From Mycoplasma struthionis (lineage in GTDB: Bacteria; Bacillota_I; Bacilli_A; Mycoplasmatales; Metamycoplasmataceae): a stretch of 64,000 nt of DNA. The number at the start of each line of letters is the position of its first letter. Within the stretch, counting starts at the first letter, position 1. Made by a program: the position numbers and the translations under genes. Below are positions 41,401 to 52,755 of the stretch, one piece after another. Under the pieces are notes generated by a model. That model saw nothing but the letters and a program-made list of their open reading frames with translations. It did not search any database and had not been told where the DNA came from. The DNA is taken from contig NZ_CP034044.1 in assembly GCF_003855455.1 (NCBI RefSeq), positions 673,592 through 737,591 on the forward strand, in the 5' to 3' direction.

Positions 41401-41481
41401 GCCACGGGAATGATAACCTTGTAATCTGGTCAGGATAGAAATATAGCAGCCACGTCGAGAAGTATTGTGTTCTGTGGTCTT
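41401..41481 (+). ncRNA. ffs: signal recognition particle RNA (4.5S type), copy 1
   Basis: About 80 bases beginning gccacgggaatgataacc. The apical SRP domain is clear: tggtcagga, a loop with gaaa, and tagcagcc, the asymmetric-loop sequences bound by Ffh. The ends pair (gccac with gtggt), and a T run ends transcription at 41478-41487. Confidence 0.9.
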
Positions 41482-41546
41482 TTTTTTATTATCTTAATAA
41501 CTAGTAAATTTAGTTGCTTTTATATATAATTAAAATAGGAGAAAAA

Positions 41547-42209
41547 ATGTATTATTCAAAATCTTTAATTCCTTTAAATCAAGATGATTTTAAAGGTTAT
41601 ATATTATTTAAAACAATTGAGTTTACTGTTTATATAAAACTTTCAGAAAAACCTATTTTAAATTCACAGTTAATATTAAATCAAATTACAAATCCAAGTC
41701 AATATGATTTAGAAACTTTTAAAAATTTATATGGTGATCTAAAAGAAATATTTATAATTCCAAATACCTTAACTTTTTCTTTAGAAACTATAAATATTTG
41801 AGATGATAGAAATCCAGATAATAATTTTGTAAATAGCAATGTTTTAAAAGAAGCTTTAAATAATTTAGTTTTATTTTTAAATCGCAAATCCGAAGACATT
41901 GTTTTTATTTTGATAGCTGAAATGGAAAATGCACCAAAAGGCTTTCAGTTATTTGTTCAACCATATTATATTTTTGCAAATCCAAGTTTTGTTGATAAAG
42001 AAATCACTGAGATGACTAAAGATATTGAAATGGCCCCAAAAGATTTAATTATAGTTGAAGCATATGAAAACTACAGCAAGCTTTTACCTAAAGCTAATCA
42101 AATCTTTTTAGATAGACAAAATCCTATAGCTGAATATCTAAGTTCTAAAATGGCTGTAATGGTTGAATCAGCACTTGAAAAAATTGAACAAAAAACCGTT
42201 TTAAATTAA
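41547..42209 (+). CDS. hypothetical protein, copy 1
   Basis: A 220-residue cytoplasmic protein that I do not recognise: MYYSKSLIPLNQDDFKGYIL, strands and helices of a globular domain, and PKANQIFLDRQNPIAEYLSSK near the end. One UGA-Trp. The start at 41547 follows aggagaaaaa. It sits between the SRP RNA and a strong terminator and has an identical duplicate at 57084-57746. Confidence 0.75.
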
Positions 42210-42240
42210 AAGTAAAGAGTTTAATCTCTTTACTTTTTTT
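42208..42240. terminator. bidirectional terminator, copy 1
   Basis: aaaagtaaagag / ctctttactttt with a six-base loop and A/T runs. It serves the convergent genes on both sides. Confidence 0.85.
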
Positions 42241-42703
42241 ATTCTTTATTTGGAATTTCAGGTTCTGAAAATAAAATAGAATTTAAATCTTCAACTGGTT
42301 TTTTATCTTCTATTTTTGCTTTTTCTTTTTTGACTTTTATTTCACTTGTAATTGTTTGAGTTGGGCTTATACTTACATTATTATTTTTATTTTCGTTATT
42401 ATCGCTATTTTTTTCTTCAAAAAGAGCTTCTTCTTTTTCCATATTCATTATGTCTATTAAATCTTGTTTTTGTTCAGCTGTTAAATCAAGATTATAGTTT
42501 ATATATTTTTGCATTTGCTTTTCTTTAGTTAGTTTTCTAAAAATGAATTTGCTGTCTTCTAAAACATATGGAGTTCAAAAATAGTAGTGAATATGAGGAT
42601 AGAAAATACGATCCATTTCGATCGAAATTAAACATAATTTATTTTTTCTAATATATTTTTTAAATAATTTATATCTTCAATTAATAAGTCTTTTTTTACT
42701 CAT
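42239..42703 (-). CDS. hypothetical protein, copy 1
   Basis: A 154-residue protein of unknown function. It starts MSKKRLINWRYKLFKKYIRK, continues with a Tyr- and His-rich segment (RIFYPHIHYYFWTPYV), and ends in a Lys/Glu/Asn-rich, probably disordered tail (KNSDNNENKNNNVSISPTQ). UGA encodes two of its Trp residues. The ATG at 42703 is preferred over the in-frame ATG at 42709 because aaagaag stands at better spacing. The duplicate at 57776 is frameshifted. Confidence 0.65.
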
Positions 42704-42841
42704 ATTCATCTTCTTTTTTATTACTATAAAATTAAAACATATTTTTTAATTTACTTTAAATAAAAATAATTATTTTTATTATTTAACCTAGTTAATTCTC
42801 AAATTTGCAAAAAAGTGTGTATTTTTTTTTTTTTTCAAAAT

Positions 42842-42866
42842 AAAAAGCCACATCTTGCGATGTAAC
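42842..42866 (-). terminator. rpsD terminator, copy 1
   Basis: acatc / gatgt with a ttgc loop, then ggctttttattttg on the - strand. Confidence 0.6.
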
Positions 42867-42875
42867 TTGTTTTAA

Positions 42876-43481
42876 TTAAACTAAACGGTTGTAGTATTCA
42901 ACGATTAAAGCTTCGTTTATTTCGTGTGCAAATTCATTTCTTTCAGGAACTCTTGTAAATGTTAATTTAAAGTTTTCTTTTGTTAATCATGGAGAAACAG
43001 TCATAACTTCCATTGCAGCTTTCATTTCAGCATTATTTTGAAGTGAAGCTTTCATTTCAATAACTGATCCAGGTTTAATTAACATTGAAGGAATGTTTGC
43101 TTTGTGACCGTCAACTGTGAAGTGACCGTGGTTTACGAATTGTCTTGCTTGAGCTCTTGTTCTTGCTCAACCAGCTCTGAATACTAAGTTGTCTAATCTT
43201 GATTCAACCATTTGTAATAAGTTAACCCCAGTAACACCGTGTTTTTTAGATGCTGCTAAGAATAGGGTTTTGAATTGACGTTCATTTAAACCGTACATGT
43301 ATCTAACTTTTTGTTTTTCGTACATGTGTAATTGGTAATCTGATGGTTTAGCTCTTTTAGCACCGTGTTGTCCAGGTGCTGTTGTACGTTTTTTACCTTT
43401 AGAAAATTCTTTGTTATTTTCTAATAAAGAAGTTCCATATCTTCTTGATCTTTTAAACATTGAGCCTGTAAATCTTGACAT
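42876..43481 (-). CDS. rpsD: 30S ribosomal protein S4, copy 1
   Basis: A 201-residue S4: [36 protein letters not shown], and the S4 RNA-binding domain ([33 protein letters not shown]). S4 nucleates 30S assembly and in many bacteria represses its own synthesis. The ribosome-binding site aaggaa is buried in a hairpin (next entry). The duplicate at 58411-59016 has one amino-acid change (HKVN for HKAN). Confidence 0.97.
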
Positions 43482-43515
43482 AATATTTCCTTTCTAAAAA
43501 GCAAAGGAAAATAAT
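43482..43515 (-). promoter_or_regulatory. hairpin masking the rpsD ribosome-binding site
   Basis: In the mRNA, tttccttt pairs with aaaggaaa over a nine-base loop, four bases before the AUG. The Shine-Dalgarno aaggaa is inside the stem. This would allow control of S4 translation, for example by S4 itself, but that is inference. Confidence 0.5.
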
Positions 43516-43702
43516 TCTTTTTAAAGTTTTTTATTCTAATGATTTCAGAATACAGCTTACCTACTATCAAATTTATAACAAAATAAAAAACAATTTAAAA
43601 ATATTATTTTGCTGTTCCAATGCATATACTATTTTACACTAAAAAAGTTAAAAACTTTTATAAAGTTTATAAATAAACTAAAAGTTTTTTTAAAAGTATA
43701 AA

Positions 43703-43724
43703 AAAATAGGTTATAAACCTATTT
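43703..43724 (-). terminator. DUF31 gene terminator, copy 1
   Basis: aataggtt / aacctatt with a three-base loop and a T run. It overlaps the stop codon. Confidence 0.7.
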
Positions 43725-46700
43725 CTTTAAAAATCATGGAATGTCATAATTATGTGGATCTTTTATATTTAGATTATATAAAATTGAAGCAAATGAATTT
43801 GTGTTTTTTAATGAAAGTGGGTCTTCATTTTGATTATTTATTCCCATAAAGTTGTGACCTTTTGAAGCATAATTTCAAGAGTTTAAAACTTTTAAAGGAG
43901 TTCCTGAGTTAACTACAGTATTCAATCCTTCTTCACCAAAAACACCACTTCCTGAGTTACCTTGATTAAAGAATGCAGGAACATATCCATTTTGATAATC
44001 TAATCTAATTCCAGCTGAAGAAATTTTAGCTCTATTTATAATATATCCTGCTTGTTTTGCAAAAGGAAAACCGTTATTTCCGCCATGATATGCATAAGGT
44101 ATATTATCAATATCATTTACTTTATCACCAACATAATTTAAATTGAAATCTGTAATATTTTTTCAATTTTCAAATCATAAAGCGGTTTCATATCGTCCAT
44201 CGCTTTTAGCTTGTTTAATTATGTCTTTAATGTCAACTTCAATAATAGTTAAATCTGTTCTAACAGGATTTAAACCTTGATTATTTAATTGATCTTTTCC
44301 AGTTCAAACAACTTTTGGATATACACCAACAGTATATAAACCACCTCAATAACTATGACCCGCATTTATATTGTTGCTAAAGTATTTACCATAACGAGTT
44401 AAATATCTTCAAGCAACTTGATGACTGTTTTCTTTTAATGCTTTAATATTTTCATATTTTTCAACGTGGTTATTAGTTAATAAAAAGAATTTTGTATTAT
44501 CTTCAGAATTTGAAGCTTTTCCAATTACAGTAGCTGAACCATAATTATAAGCCATTGTTCTTTCTCTTAAGTTTTTAAATAATGGAGTATTATTTTGATC
44601 AAAGTTTAAATATTCATTACTTAATAAATAACCTTCGTGGAATTTATATGAAACATTTTGATTTGGTGAATATTCAGTTCATAATTTTGAATAATCATTA
44701 CTGAATAAAATTGGCATATTTTCTTGAGTATAGCTTAGTTTTTTATAATCAAATTTATTAGTTTCAAAACCAAAATCTTCTTTTTGTTTATTGTTTTCGT
44801 ATCTAATAGTTATTTTAGCAGCTGCTTTTCTTAATAAAAATGCTTTATCAGATTTAAATTCTCCGCCTCTTGGACCAGTTAAATCTAAGGATCTAATAAC
44901 TTCATCTTCAGGGTGTGAAATAAAAATTTTATATTCAACTTTTTCTGGTTTTAAACTAAAGACAATTCCTTCGCCATTTAATTCTGCTTTTAAAATTAAT
45001 TTAATTGCTGGAGCATTTTTTCTTGTCAAACCATTAACATAATCTAAAGCATTAGTTGAAAATTCTTTAGTAATAGCGTGATTTTGCAATTCTTTTACAT
45101 TAAAAGTGAATTTAAAAGGATCCCCAAAACGTAAGAAACGTCTTTCATCTTGGAATAATACATTACCAAATAAACTCATATCTAACTCAGCTGATGTATT
45201 TGTTGAATCTAATAGTGTTTTTTCAATATATTTACGTTTTAAAGTTCATGAAGCAGTATTTGTTGTTTCATCATAGCTTCAATATAAATCTTTATAATAA
45301 GCTTCAATTTCTCTTTGTCTTTTTACTGAGCTGCTTGAATATATTTCATGCAATGCATTGTTTTTTCATGTTAAATTATTTTCGCTTGCTGTTTCAGTAG
45401 AACTTGAAGCTTTTAAACCCTCAATTAAATATCATCTATTACCTAGAATTGCAGGTCCATTATTTGCTGGCTGATATTTCAATCTAATGTATGCTTTGCC
45501 TTGTCTTGCGTCTTTTATTTTAACATCAGCTATTTTTATAGTGTTTAAGTTTAAAGTAAAGTTATTATATTCAATTTCTTGAGGATTTGACTTGCCAGTT
45601 TCTTTATATTTAATATTTGCAGATTGTAACAAACTTTGTCCTATTTGACTTTTTAAATTTTCAGCAGTTATTTGGCTAAGGCTAACTAAATTTAAGTTTT
45701 CAAAAGTTATATTATTTAAAATAACTTCTGGATATAAATTATTTTTATAGTCATTTTGTAGATTATCTAAGGTTATATCTTTATTCAATAAGTATCTTTT
45801 ATTGACATCATTTTTATCAATAAAACCTAATTTAAATGTCATTGTTTTAGCGTTTTTGTTATTCTTACCTTTTGAAGCTCTAACATCAATAAAGTAAATA
45901 AAATACTTATTTGATAATTCATTTAAATTAGTTTGATTTGTTAAATCTCCATTATACTTGATTTCATCAGTTGAAATTGTAATTGTAGAATTTTGAACAA
46001 CTGTATTTTTTGGCGTCGCCTCTTTTGAATCTGGTAAATTATCAAATTTACTTGCATTTTCTGCATCTTTATTTTCATCTTCACTTCTAGCGACTTGTCC
46101 TTTAAAACCAATTAAATAATTTAATTTAGTATAGGCTTTTTGTTGAACAATATCTTCAGGATCTACTAAAGCATAGCCTAGTTTTTGATTTTTAGAATTA
46201 ATGTATGCTTTTGTTCTTCTATATGTAAAGTTCGTTGAGTTAATATTTTGAATTTTCGTAATATCGCTAGAATCTATATTTTGATATCCATTTCCAGTAA
46301 AATCTTGAGAACTAAATACGCTATTATTTCTTGGGTTAATATCTTCGAACATTAAAGGCTTAAAGTATTTTAAATGAACTTTTCTCATAGAATCTTCTGT
46401 TAAACCTCTTGGTATTTCTACTTCTTGTCCATTATGTTTATATCAAAGAACTAAATCTACTGCCCCATTTTTTGTATCTACATTTTTAACAGATTTTATG
46501 TAAACTTGATATTGACCAAAAGAAGGAAATGTATACAATCTTTCAAGATCGCTCTTTACTCTAGCAGCGTCTCATGCTACTAATTGAGAATGAGTTTCAA
46601 GTTTATTTTTTACTTCTTCTTTTTCTAAAACATGATCGCTATATTTTTTATTTGCTTCGTCAACAGTTTTAAATTCAGTATATCCTAATAATCTTAAAAT

Positions 46701-49433
46701 TCTTTTTTCATCTTCTCTATTTGTAGCAGTAGCGGCATCTCCTAAATTTTTAACTTGTAAATATGCGTTTTTAGTAGTACCATCCTTATTAATTTTAAAT
46801 TTAATAATGTTTTCGTTAGTATCAACATCTATTAATAAATCATCTGAATATGGGATTAGTTGTTCTTCAGTAATATTTTTTGTTATATTGGAAATTATAC
46901 TTTTAAATCCTGCTATTCTTTCTTGTTCATTTAACTGATATTGGCTTTCACTCGATAGACGTCTAGCTGTAGGATTAACTACAAACTTGCTAATGCCAGT
47001 TGCATATAGAGTCATTTGTTGTGCAAAATAATTATCTAAACGAAATCCAAACTTAGTAGGATTAGTGTAATACTCTGTTGTTTTAAAATCATCTTTAAAA
47101 TCTAATCTTACAGCCACATCACTATTTGCAATAAAATGTAATTTAGGCATAGGAACATCAACTGTTTTTAAAATGCCGTTATTAAATAAATAATCAACTT
47201 TTAATTTTGTTGCAGTTCCATCTTTTACTAAAAATCCATCTTTATGAATTTGATATTTAAAATATCCATTTATATAATCATTATTTTTTGATACATAATC
47301 ATTAAATAAAGAATAGTCATTTGCTTGATCATAAGATAAAGTATTTAAATAATCATAATCAACTGTAAATAGATTTTCAATTGAAACTGAGTCAAGCGCA
47401 TTTAATAAAGCATTAACATCTTTTGTAAATGTTAATTCTTTTTTAACTGTTGTACTAAAACTTGGATTATCTAAAGCTCTAACAGTATATGAAACTTTTA
47501 ATTTTTGAGGTTCATGAATATCTACTGAATATGAAGTTCTTGTAACTTCTGTTCCTCTAGGTTTTATTAAAGAAGTATATAAATCAAAATTATTATCTGT
47601 AAATGACAAAGGAGTTAATTTATTTGTTAAGCCATATCTTTCTAAATTATCATTTAATTTTAAAGTTAGTTCTTGATTTACTCTAGTGCTAAATGCTGCT
47701 AAATCTCTTTCATGTGGAGCTATTATATAAGTTTGCTCAAATTGATTTAAAGCATTTTGTTTTTGAGTTAATACATCATTAAATAAACTTAAAGTTTGAT
47801 TAGAATATAGAATTTTATTTAAATCATAAAAGTTATTTAAAATCTCATCTAATTTTTGTTGTTTATCTGAATCTAATTTTTTAGCTTGTAGGCTTTTAAT
47901 TTTTTCAGTTATAGCTTGTAATTTAGTTTTTAAATTATTAATATCTAAAGTAGCTTGATCAGCTAAAGCTAAAGAGTTTATATTTGCTAAAACAGTTTGT
48001 TTTAAGGCTCCTAAATTTCTTAAATAACTATCTAATGAATCAATTAAAGAACTTAAAGCATCTATTTTTTTAGTTAATTCTGGATCTCTTTCACTATGTC
48101 TTGGACTAAATGCTGAAAGATTATTTTTAATTTGATCTAATTTTGAAATAAGTGTATCAGGTTCATTATTTAAAGAAAAATCAAGTTTATTATCAGAAGT
48201 AAATAAAGTAGATAATAAAGCTTTTAAATCATTTTTATTAGCTTCATTAATTAAAGCGTCATTTTTTTCATTATATAAATTTAAAACTTTATGAACTTTA
48301 TTTTTTAAAGTACTTAATTTTTGTGCATAAGCATTAATTGCATCTTGAGTTTTTAAAGTTGTTTTTTTAGCATCAAATAAAATTTTATTTATAAATATAT
48401 CATCTTCAAAAGAGTTTAAAATACTGTCAAAATTGCTAAAGTCTAAATTAGGATTTAATGATTCTTGATTAAATAAATTGAAAATAGATTTATATTCATC
48501 TAATTTAGTTCTTATTTCATCTATATTATCTAAATTTCAATCTTTAATTTTTTCATCATCTAAAAATCTTGCTTTTAAATCATTGTATTTGTTTTTAATA
48601 GCTAAACTAAAGCTATTAAAATCTTTACCTTGAAAAAGCATCATATATAGTTCTTTAAAAGTTAAAAATTCTTTAACTATTAATAAATAATCATTATATT
48701 TGTTAGCTAAAGCTTGAAGTGAAGTTAAAACATTTTCAGCATTAGGATCAGCATAAGAATTTAAGGTTCTAACAAATAAGCCTTTTAAATTGTTCTTAAA
48801 TGCTTCATTTATTTTTTGATTTATTGGTAAAGAGATTTGATCAAAAATTTGACTTTTTAAACTATTAAAAGCATCTTCAGTATTTTTTGAAGCTTTTGCA
48901 AGTTCTATTTTTAAATCATCTATTGCTTTGTTTAATTTACTTAAAGAATCAAAAATAAAATCAAAAGCTGATTGATCTGAAATATGTTGATTGTTTACTA
49001 TTGCATCAATATTTAATTTATTATCAGCAAATTTTGCATTATAATCAGCAATGATTGAATCAATATTCTTTTTAAGTGGAGATGAAGCTATTTCACTATC
49101 TGAACTAATTGAAAGTAAAGAATTATGACTTTCTTTTATTTTTTTAGCTAATAAATAGGTTGTTTTAATATTAATTATTTTCTTTTCAGCATCAGCATTT
49201 GAAGTAGAAGAATTTAAGTAATTATCAACTAATGAATTTGAAAATAAAGCAGTTATTTCAGGATAAGTATCTTCTGCTTTAAATTCTTCAATAGCTGAAA
49301 AAGAAGAACCTAAATTTACTTTTTTAAGTTCGGGTTTTGGTTGGTTTTTATTGCAAGCTAGAGTTAAAAAACCAGTAGCTGTCATTAAAAATAATGTAGA
49401 TGATTTTAATAATAATTTTTTAGACTTTTTCAT
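43719..49433 (-). CDS. giant DUF31 serine-protease lipoprotein
   Basis: A 1904-residue surface lipoprotein. The signal peptide ends in FLTLAC with C27 lipidated. Residues about 30-640 are helical and probably coiled coil; the middle is beta-rich. The C-terminal part is a DUF31 (mycoplasma peptidase) domain with a complete trypsin-like triad: H1656 in LLTNNHV, D1727 in RTDLTIIEVD, and S1827 in QGNSGSGVF. DUF31 proteins include proteases such as the immunoglobulin-cleaving MIP of the MIB-MIP system; this one is far longer and no MIB-type gene is next to it. The gene is open throughout under code 4, with many UGA-Trp codons. The start follows aaggag. Upstream lies the ABC transporter operon, separated by a long hairpin. 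A broken duplicate begins at 59254. Confidence 0.88.
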
Positions 49434-49466
49434 ATAGACTCCTTATATTTTTAAAAATTATATTAA

Positions 49467-49530
49467 AAAAAATAACTATTGTATATTAAATCTTAAAGAT
49501 TTAATACTATTTTTCAATAGTTATTTTTCA
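49467..49530 (-). terminator. long hairpin ending the ABC/phosphohexomutase-like operon
   Basis: aaaaataactattg pairs with caatagttattttt, and inside it tattaaatctt pairs with aagatttaata. The double-tiered hairpin with flanking A/T runs covers the stop codon of the upstream gene. Confidence 0.75.
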
Positions 49531-51131
49531 AATTGATTTATTTTTTCATTAAGAGTAAAATCTCTTGAAAAGTTTTTTAAAAAATATTTAAAATAGTGTT
49601 TAAATGTTCTAAATAAATTACCTTGTGTTTCAAAACTTTCTTGACATATTATTATTACTTTTTGAAGATCATAGCTATATTTTATTACTAAATTTTCATT
49701 TTCTTGAAAGTAATATTTAGCTATATATTGTTCTTTTTCACTTTGATAATTTTCAAGATTTTCAAGCGCACTAAAAGGTAAAGCGGCAATATCTTTTTGA
49801 GCTGATAATTTAGTTAAAAAGTTACTTAAATTATCTAATGTGCAATCAAAAGAAGCATAATTAATTAAGTTTTTTGTATAAACTGAAATGTTTTGTTCAT
49901 ACAATCTATTAAAGTCCATTGATTGAGTTTGATAGTAATTAAACATATCAATTATTTTTATTAAGTTTGAAAATAAATCAAAGTCAGCAAACTTTTCTTC
50001 ATAAAAACTTATATTAAAGTTTTCATCATAATATAAATAATTGTTTAAATTACTTAAATCTAAATTTTCATAAAATTCATTTTTATATAATAAATTGAAT
50101 TTTGTTGAAATATTATATATAGCCTCTTTTTTAGTTGCTAGTGTTCCTATAACACTATTTAATTTTTTATTTTCATAATTAATTGAAGAAATATGATTTG
50201 AAAATAAAATGTATAATAAAATCAAGTCATTTATATCTATTAATTTATATGTAATATTAAAGCGATTTTTTTTAAGTTTATAGTAAATAAAAAATCTCTT
50301 AGAATCAAATGAAAATTTAACAAAATAATTGATTTTTGCTAATTTTTTAGTAAAAATCAATGAAAAAGTGATTTTTTCAGGCTTATCTTCTTTTATTTTT
50401 TTATTGAAAATTTGATATTCAATATCACTTCTTCCAATGATTTTTTTAATAAAACTCATGTTGTATTGTGAAGATACAAAGCCTATTGAAAGTTGTTTAT
50501 TTGCCTTTTTTAAAAAAGTATTTTCTAAACAATCATCAGTATATTCATTTATTAATTTTTCAAAATCTATTTTGTCATTATCATTTTGAAATTCTTTTAT
50601 ATCCCCATAGTTTAAATTTTCTAAATTATTTAAAACATTTTTTATAAATTCGTTTTCTATATTTTTTCCTTTTGAATTAAAAATATTTAAAGCAAAAATG
50701 CCTTCAAATGAATATTGATTTAAATAAATAGCTAAATCAAAGTTTTTAATTTTTTTAACAGTGTAAATTAAAAAAGATTCATTAACTGCTTCATATTCTG
50801 AATAATTAATAACTTTTATATCATTAGCTGCTAAAACGTTTTCAATTATTTTTATTGCTTTTAATAAAAATGGATGGCTTTTATCTGTTGCTATTAGAAT
50901 AGTTTTATAATTTTTTAAAAATGCTTCTTTAGCAATTGCCTGGCTTAAAAAAAGGACACTAAGTTCATTAAATGAGTGATTATCAAAAGCAATAGGGGCT
51001 AAAAATTTATTATTTATGTAATTAAAAGATTGCATAAATTTTTTTATTTCTAAGCTTTCTAGATTTTTTAAATAACTTAGTTTTTTAGCATCTAAATGAT
51101 AATATCTTTTATAATCTTCAAAATCAAGCAT
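49521..51131 (-). CDS. degenerate phosphohexomutase-like protein
   Basis: A 536-residue protein with no UGA codon. The first 170 residues follow the first domain of phosphoglucomutase/phosphomannomutase: TILIATDKSHPFLLKAIKIIENVLAANDIKVI, then SFLIYTVKKIKNFDLAIYLNQYSFEGIFALNIFNSKGKNIE. At the place of the active-site TASHNP loop the sequence is LNQYSFEG, so the phosphoserine is missing and mutase activity is unlikely. It is very rich in Lys, Asn, Phe and Tyr. Its start overlaps the stop of the lipoprotein gene (TAATG), so it is tied to the ABC transporter, perhaps as a sugar-phosphate sensor. The homology call is moderate. Confidence 0.5.
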   Translation of the reverse strand: MLDFEDYKRYYHLDAKKLSYLKNLESLEIKKFMQSFNYINNKFLAPIAFDNHSFNELSVLFLSQAIAKEAFLKNYKTILIATDKSHPFLLKAIKIIENVLAANDIKVINYSEYEAVNESFLIYTVKKIKNFDLAIYLNQYSFEGIFALNIFNSKGKNIENEFIKNVLNNLENLNYGDIKEFQNDNDKIDFEKLINEYTDDCLENTFLKKANKQLSIGFVSSQYNMSFIKKIIGRSDIEYQIFNKKIKEDKPEKITFSLIFTKKLAKINYFVKFSFDSKRFFIYYKLKKNRFNITYKLIDINDLILLYILFSNHISSINYENKKLNSVIGTLATKKEAIYNISTKFNLLYKNEFYENLDLSNLNNYLYYDENFNISFYEEKFADFDLFSNLIKIIDMFNYYQTQSMDFNRLYEQNISVYTKNLINYASFDCTLDNLSNFLTKLSAQKDIAALPFSALENLENYQSEKEQYIAKYYFQENENLVIKYSYDLQKVIIICQESFETQGNLFRTFKHYFKYFLKNFSRDFTLNEKINQFEK

Positions 51132-52681
51132 TATATACCTCTTTTTATTGTGTTAATAAATGTTTCAAAATCTATTGGGTTTCCTAAATCAATACCTCTT
51201 TTTAAAGTTTGAATAGATAACAATAAACCTCTTCTAAATCTTTCACTTTCAAAATCTACTGGTTCTAAGAATTTCACATTTTGTGAATCAAATAAGTTTT
51301 TAATATTTTTTAAAGTTACATTTTCTTGTGAATTTTCTATTATAGAATCAAAATTATCAGAAGGGTAATAATAACCTAAAGATAGATTTAAATATTCTAC
51401 AGGTGTTAAAAAATATTGTTTATTATTAATTGTATATTTAGAAAAGTTATCTTTATTATACATTCATTTAACAAAATCTAATAAAGCTTGGTTTTCTTTT
51501 GTTGATTTTTTTATTCCAATTAAGTTAAGACCTTGTAAAAAATAAGATCCATTTTCTTTGCTATTTGCATTTTTAATAGGTGCATTTAAGAAAAGAAAAT
51601 CGTCTAAATTAGGCAGCCTTCTTTTAATTGTGTCATATATTCTATTAGACACAAGTGAAAAAAACTTAGAGTTTATTTCACTTGTGTTTTCATTTCCAAA
51701 GGCTATATTTAATTCTTTATCTTCAAACATCGTTTTATATAAAAAGTAAATTTTTTTCAGTTCGTTTTGTCTATCTGGATTTTCTAAAATATTTCTTATA
51801 TCTAATGTTTGTGAAGAATTATATTTTAAAAAATAATGATTATAATCTTGATTTGCATCATTAAACATAATTGAATAAGTTGTGTTAACAACTGACTGTG
51901 AATATAGATAATCTACATTTCCTTTTTCAGTTGAAGCGTGAATTACCGAAGTAAAACGGAACAAGTTTTCATAGCTATTTAAGTCAAGATCTTCAAAAAG
52001 ATTTTTATTATCTAAAATTAAAGTTTTATTAAAATTAAATTTAAGTTTTCAAAGTTCAAGATCTTCAACTTTTGTCAATGTTTTTAGATTTGTAAAGTAA
52101 TCTTTTGCAAGTTTAAAAATTGGAACACGTTCCAAGTTTAAACTGATACCATTTTTAGTTGCATATTTTTCAAGCTCTAAAAGAAAGTAGCCTAATAAAG
52201 GTTTATTTATAACTAACGCTTCAGAACTTATGGCTAATGGTAAATTGGTTATTTTATCTGAATTAAAACGATTATATTGTTTTAAAAAATCAGATGATAA
52301 TGAAGATAATGTTAAAGCTGAAGAAAAATCTAAAGCTTTATTTTGTGAAGCTGCGTAATATGCTAGGCTAGGATAATGAATTACTAAGTTAGGTAAATCT
52401 TTATTTTTAGCTTCAATGCCCAATGTAATATGATTATATAATTCTCTACGACTTTGTGCAGGAATAAGTTCAATTTTAGTTTTTTTGTTTTCACGGTTAA
52501 ATTTATCAATAACCGTCGAAACTCTTTTAAATGTAGAAGAGTTTACTGCATATGGTATTTGAAATTTAAGCAATACTTTTTTATTGAAAATTTCACATGA
52601 TGTAAATACAAAAGGAATAAAACCAAACATAAACAATGCTGCCAAAGCTGCTTTTTTAAGTTTAAATTTATGTTCTACCAT
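51131..52681 (-). CDS. sugar-type ABC transporter substrate-binding lipoprotein
   Basis: A 516-residue lipoprotein with signal peptide and lipobox VFTSC (C29). After it, LLKFQIPYAVNSSTFKRVSTVIDKFNRENKKTKIELI is the first strand-helix of a type I extracellular solute-binding domain. NLVIHYPSLAYYAASQNKALDFSS and LPLAISSEALVINKPLL continue it. It lies beside two MalF/MalG-type permeases and a MalK-type ATPase, so it is the uptake receptor. The substrate is unknown (sugar or glycerol-phosphate is usual for the family). No ribosome-binding site precedes the ATG, and TATAAT stands eight bases upstream. Confidence 0.82.
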
Positions 52682-52689
52682 ATGTTAAA

Positions 52690-52695
52690 ATTATA
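52690..52695 (-). promoter_or_regulatory. -10 box next to the substrate-binding lipoprotein start
   Basis: TATAAT ends eight bases before the ATG and directly follows the hairpin terminator at 52701-52728. The lipoprotein may have its own leaderless transcript. Confidence 0.5.
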
Positions 52696-52700
52696 TCAAA

Positions 52701-52728
52701 AAATTTCCTGCCTAAAGGCAAGAAATTT
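52701..52728 (-). terminator. terminator inside the transporter operon
   Basis: aaatttcctgcc / ggcaagaaattt with one mismatch, a four-base loop and a T run on the - strand. It separates the permease genes from the lipoprotein gene. Confidence 0.8.
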
Positions 52729-52755
52729 TCACTAACACAGAATATATTAAATGTT

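Larger units (their letters stand above)
40418..48483. repeat. first copy of the visible part of a 15.5-kb duplicated unit
   Basis: From ttgcttctttatttatcatt at 40418 to about 48483 the sequence recurs at 55954-64000, offset 15535-15537 at first and then drifting because the second copy has lost bases. The full unit would be 40418-55953. On the left this copy continues normally into uvrC. Confidence 0.93.

Noticed and set aside
42780..42840. CRISPR or other array in AT-rich intergenic DNA
   Set aside because: No regularly spaced repeats were seen here or elsewhere in the window.
43640..43702. Inverted repeats of A/T runs downstream of the DUF31 gene as a separate regulatory element
   Set aside because: Low-complexity A/T sequence pairs by chance; the terminator at 43703-43724 explains the site.
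51682..51864. 60-residue + strand frame opposite the substrate-binding lipoprotein
   Set aside because: AT-rich antisense frame without start signals.
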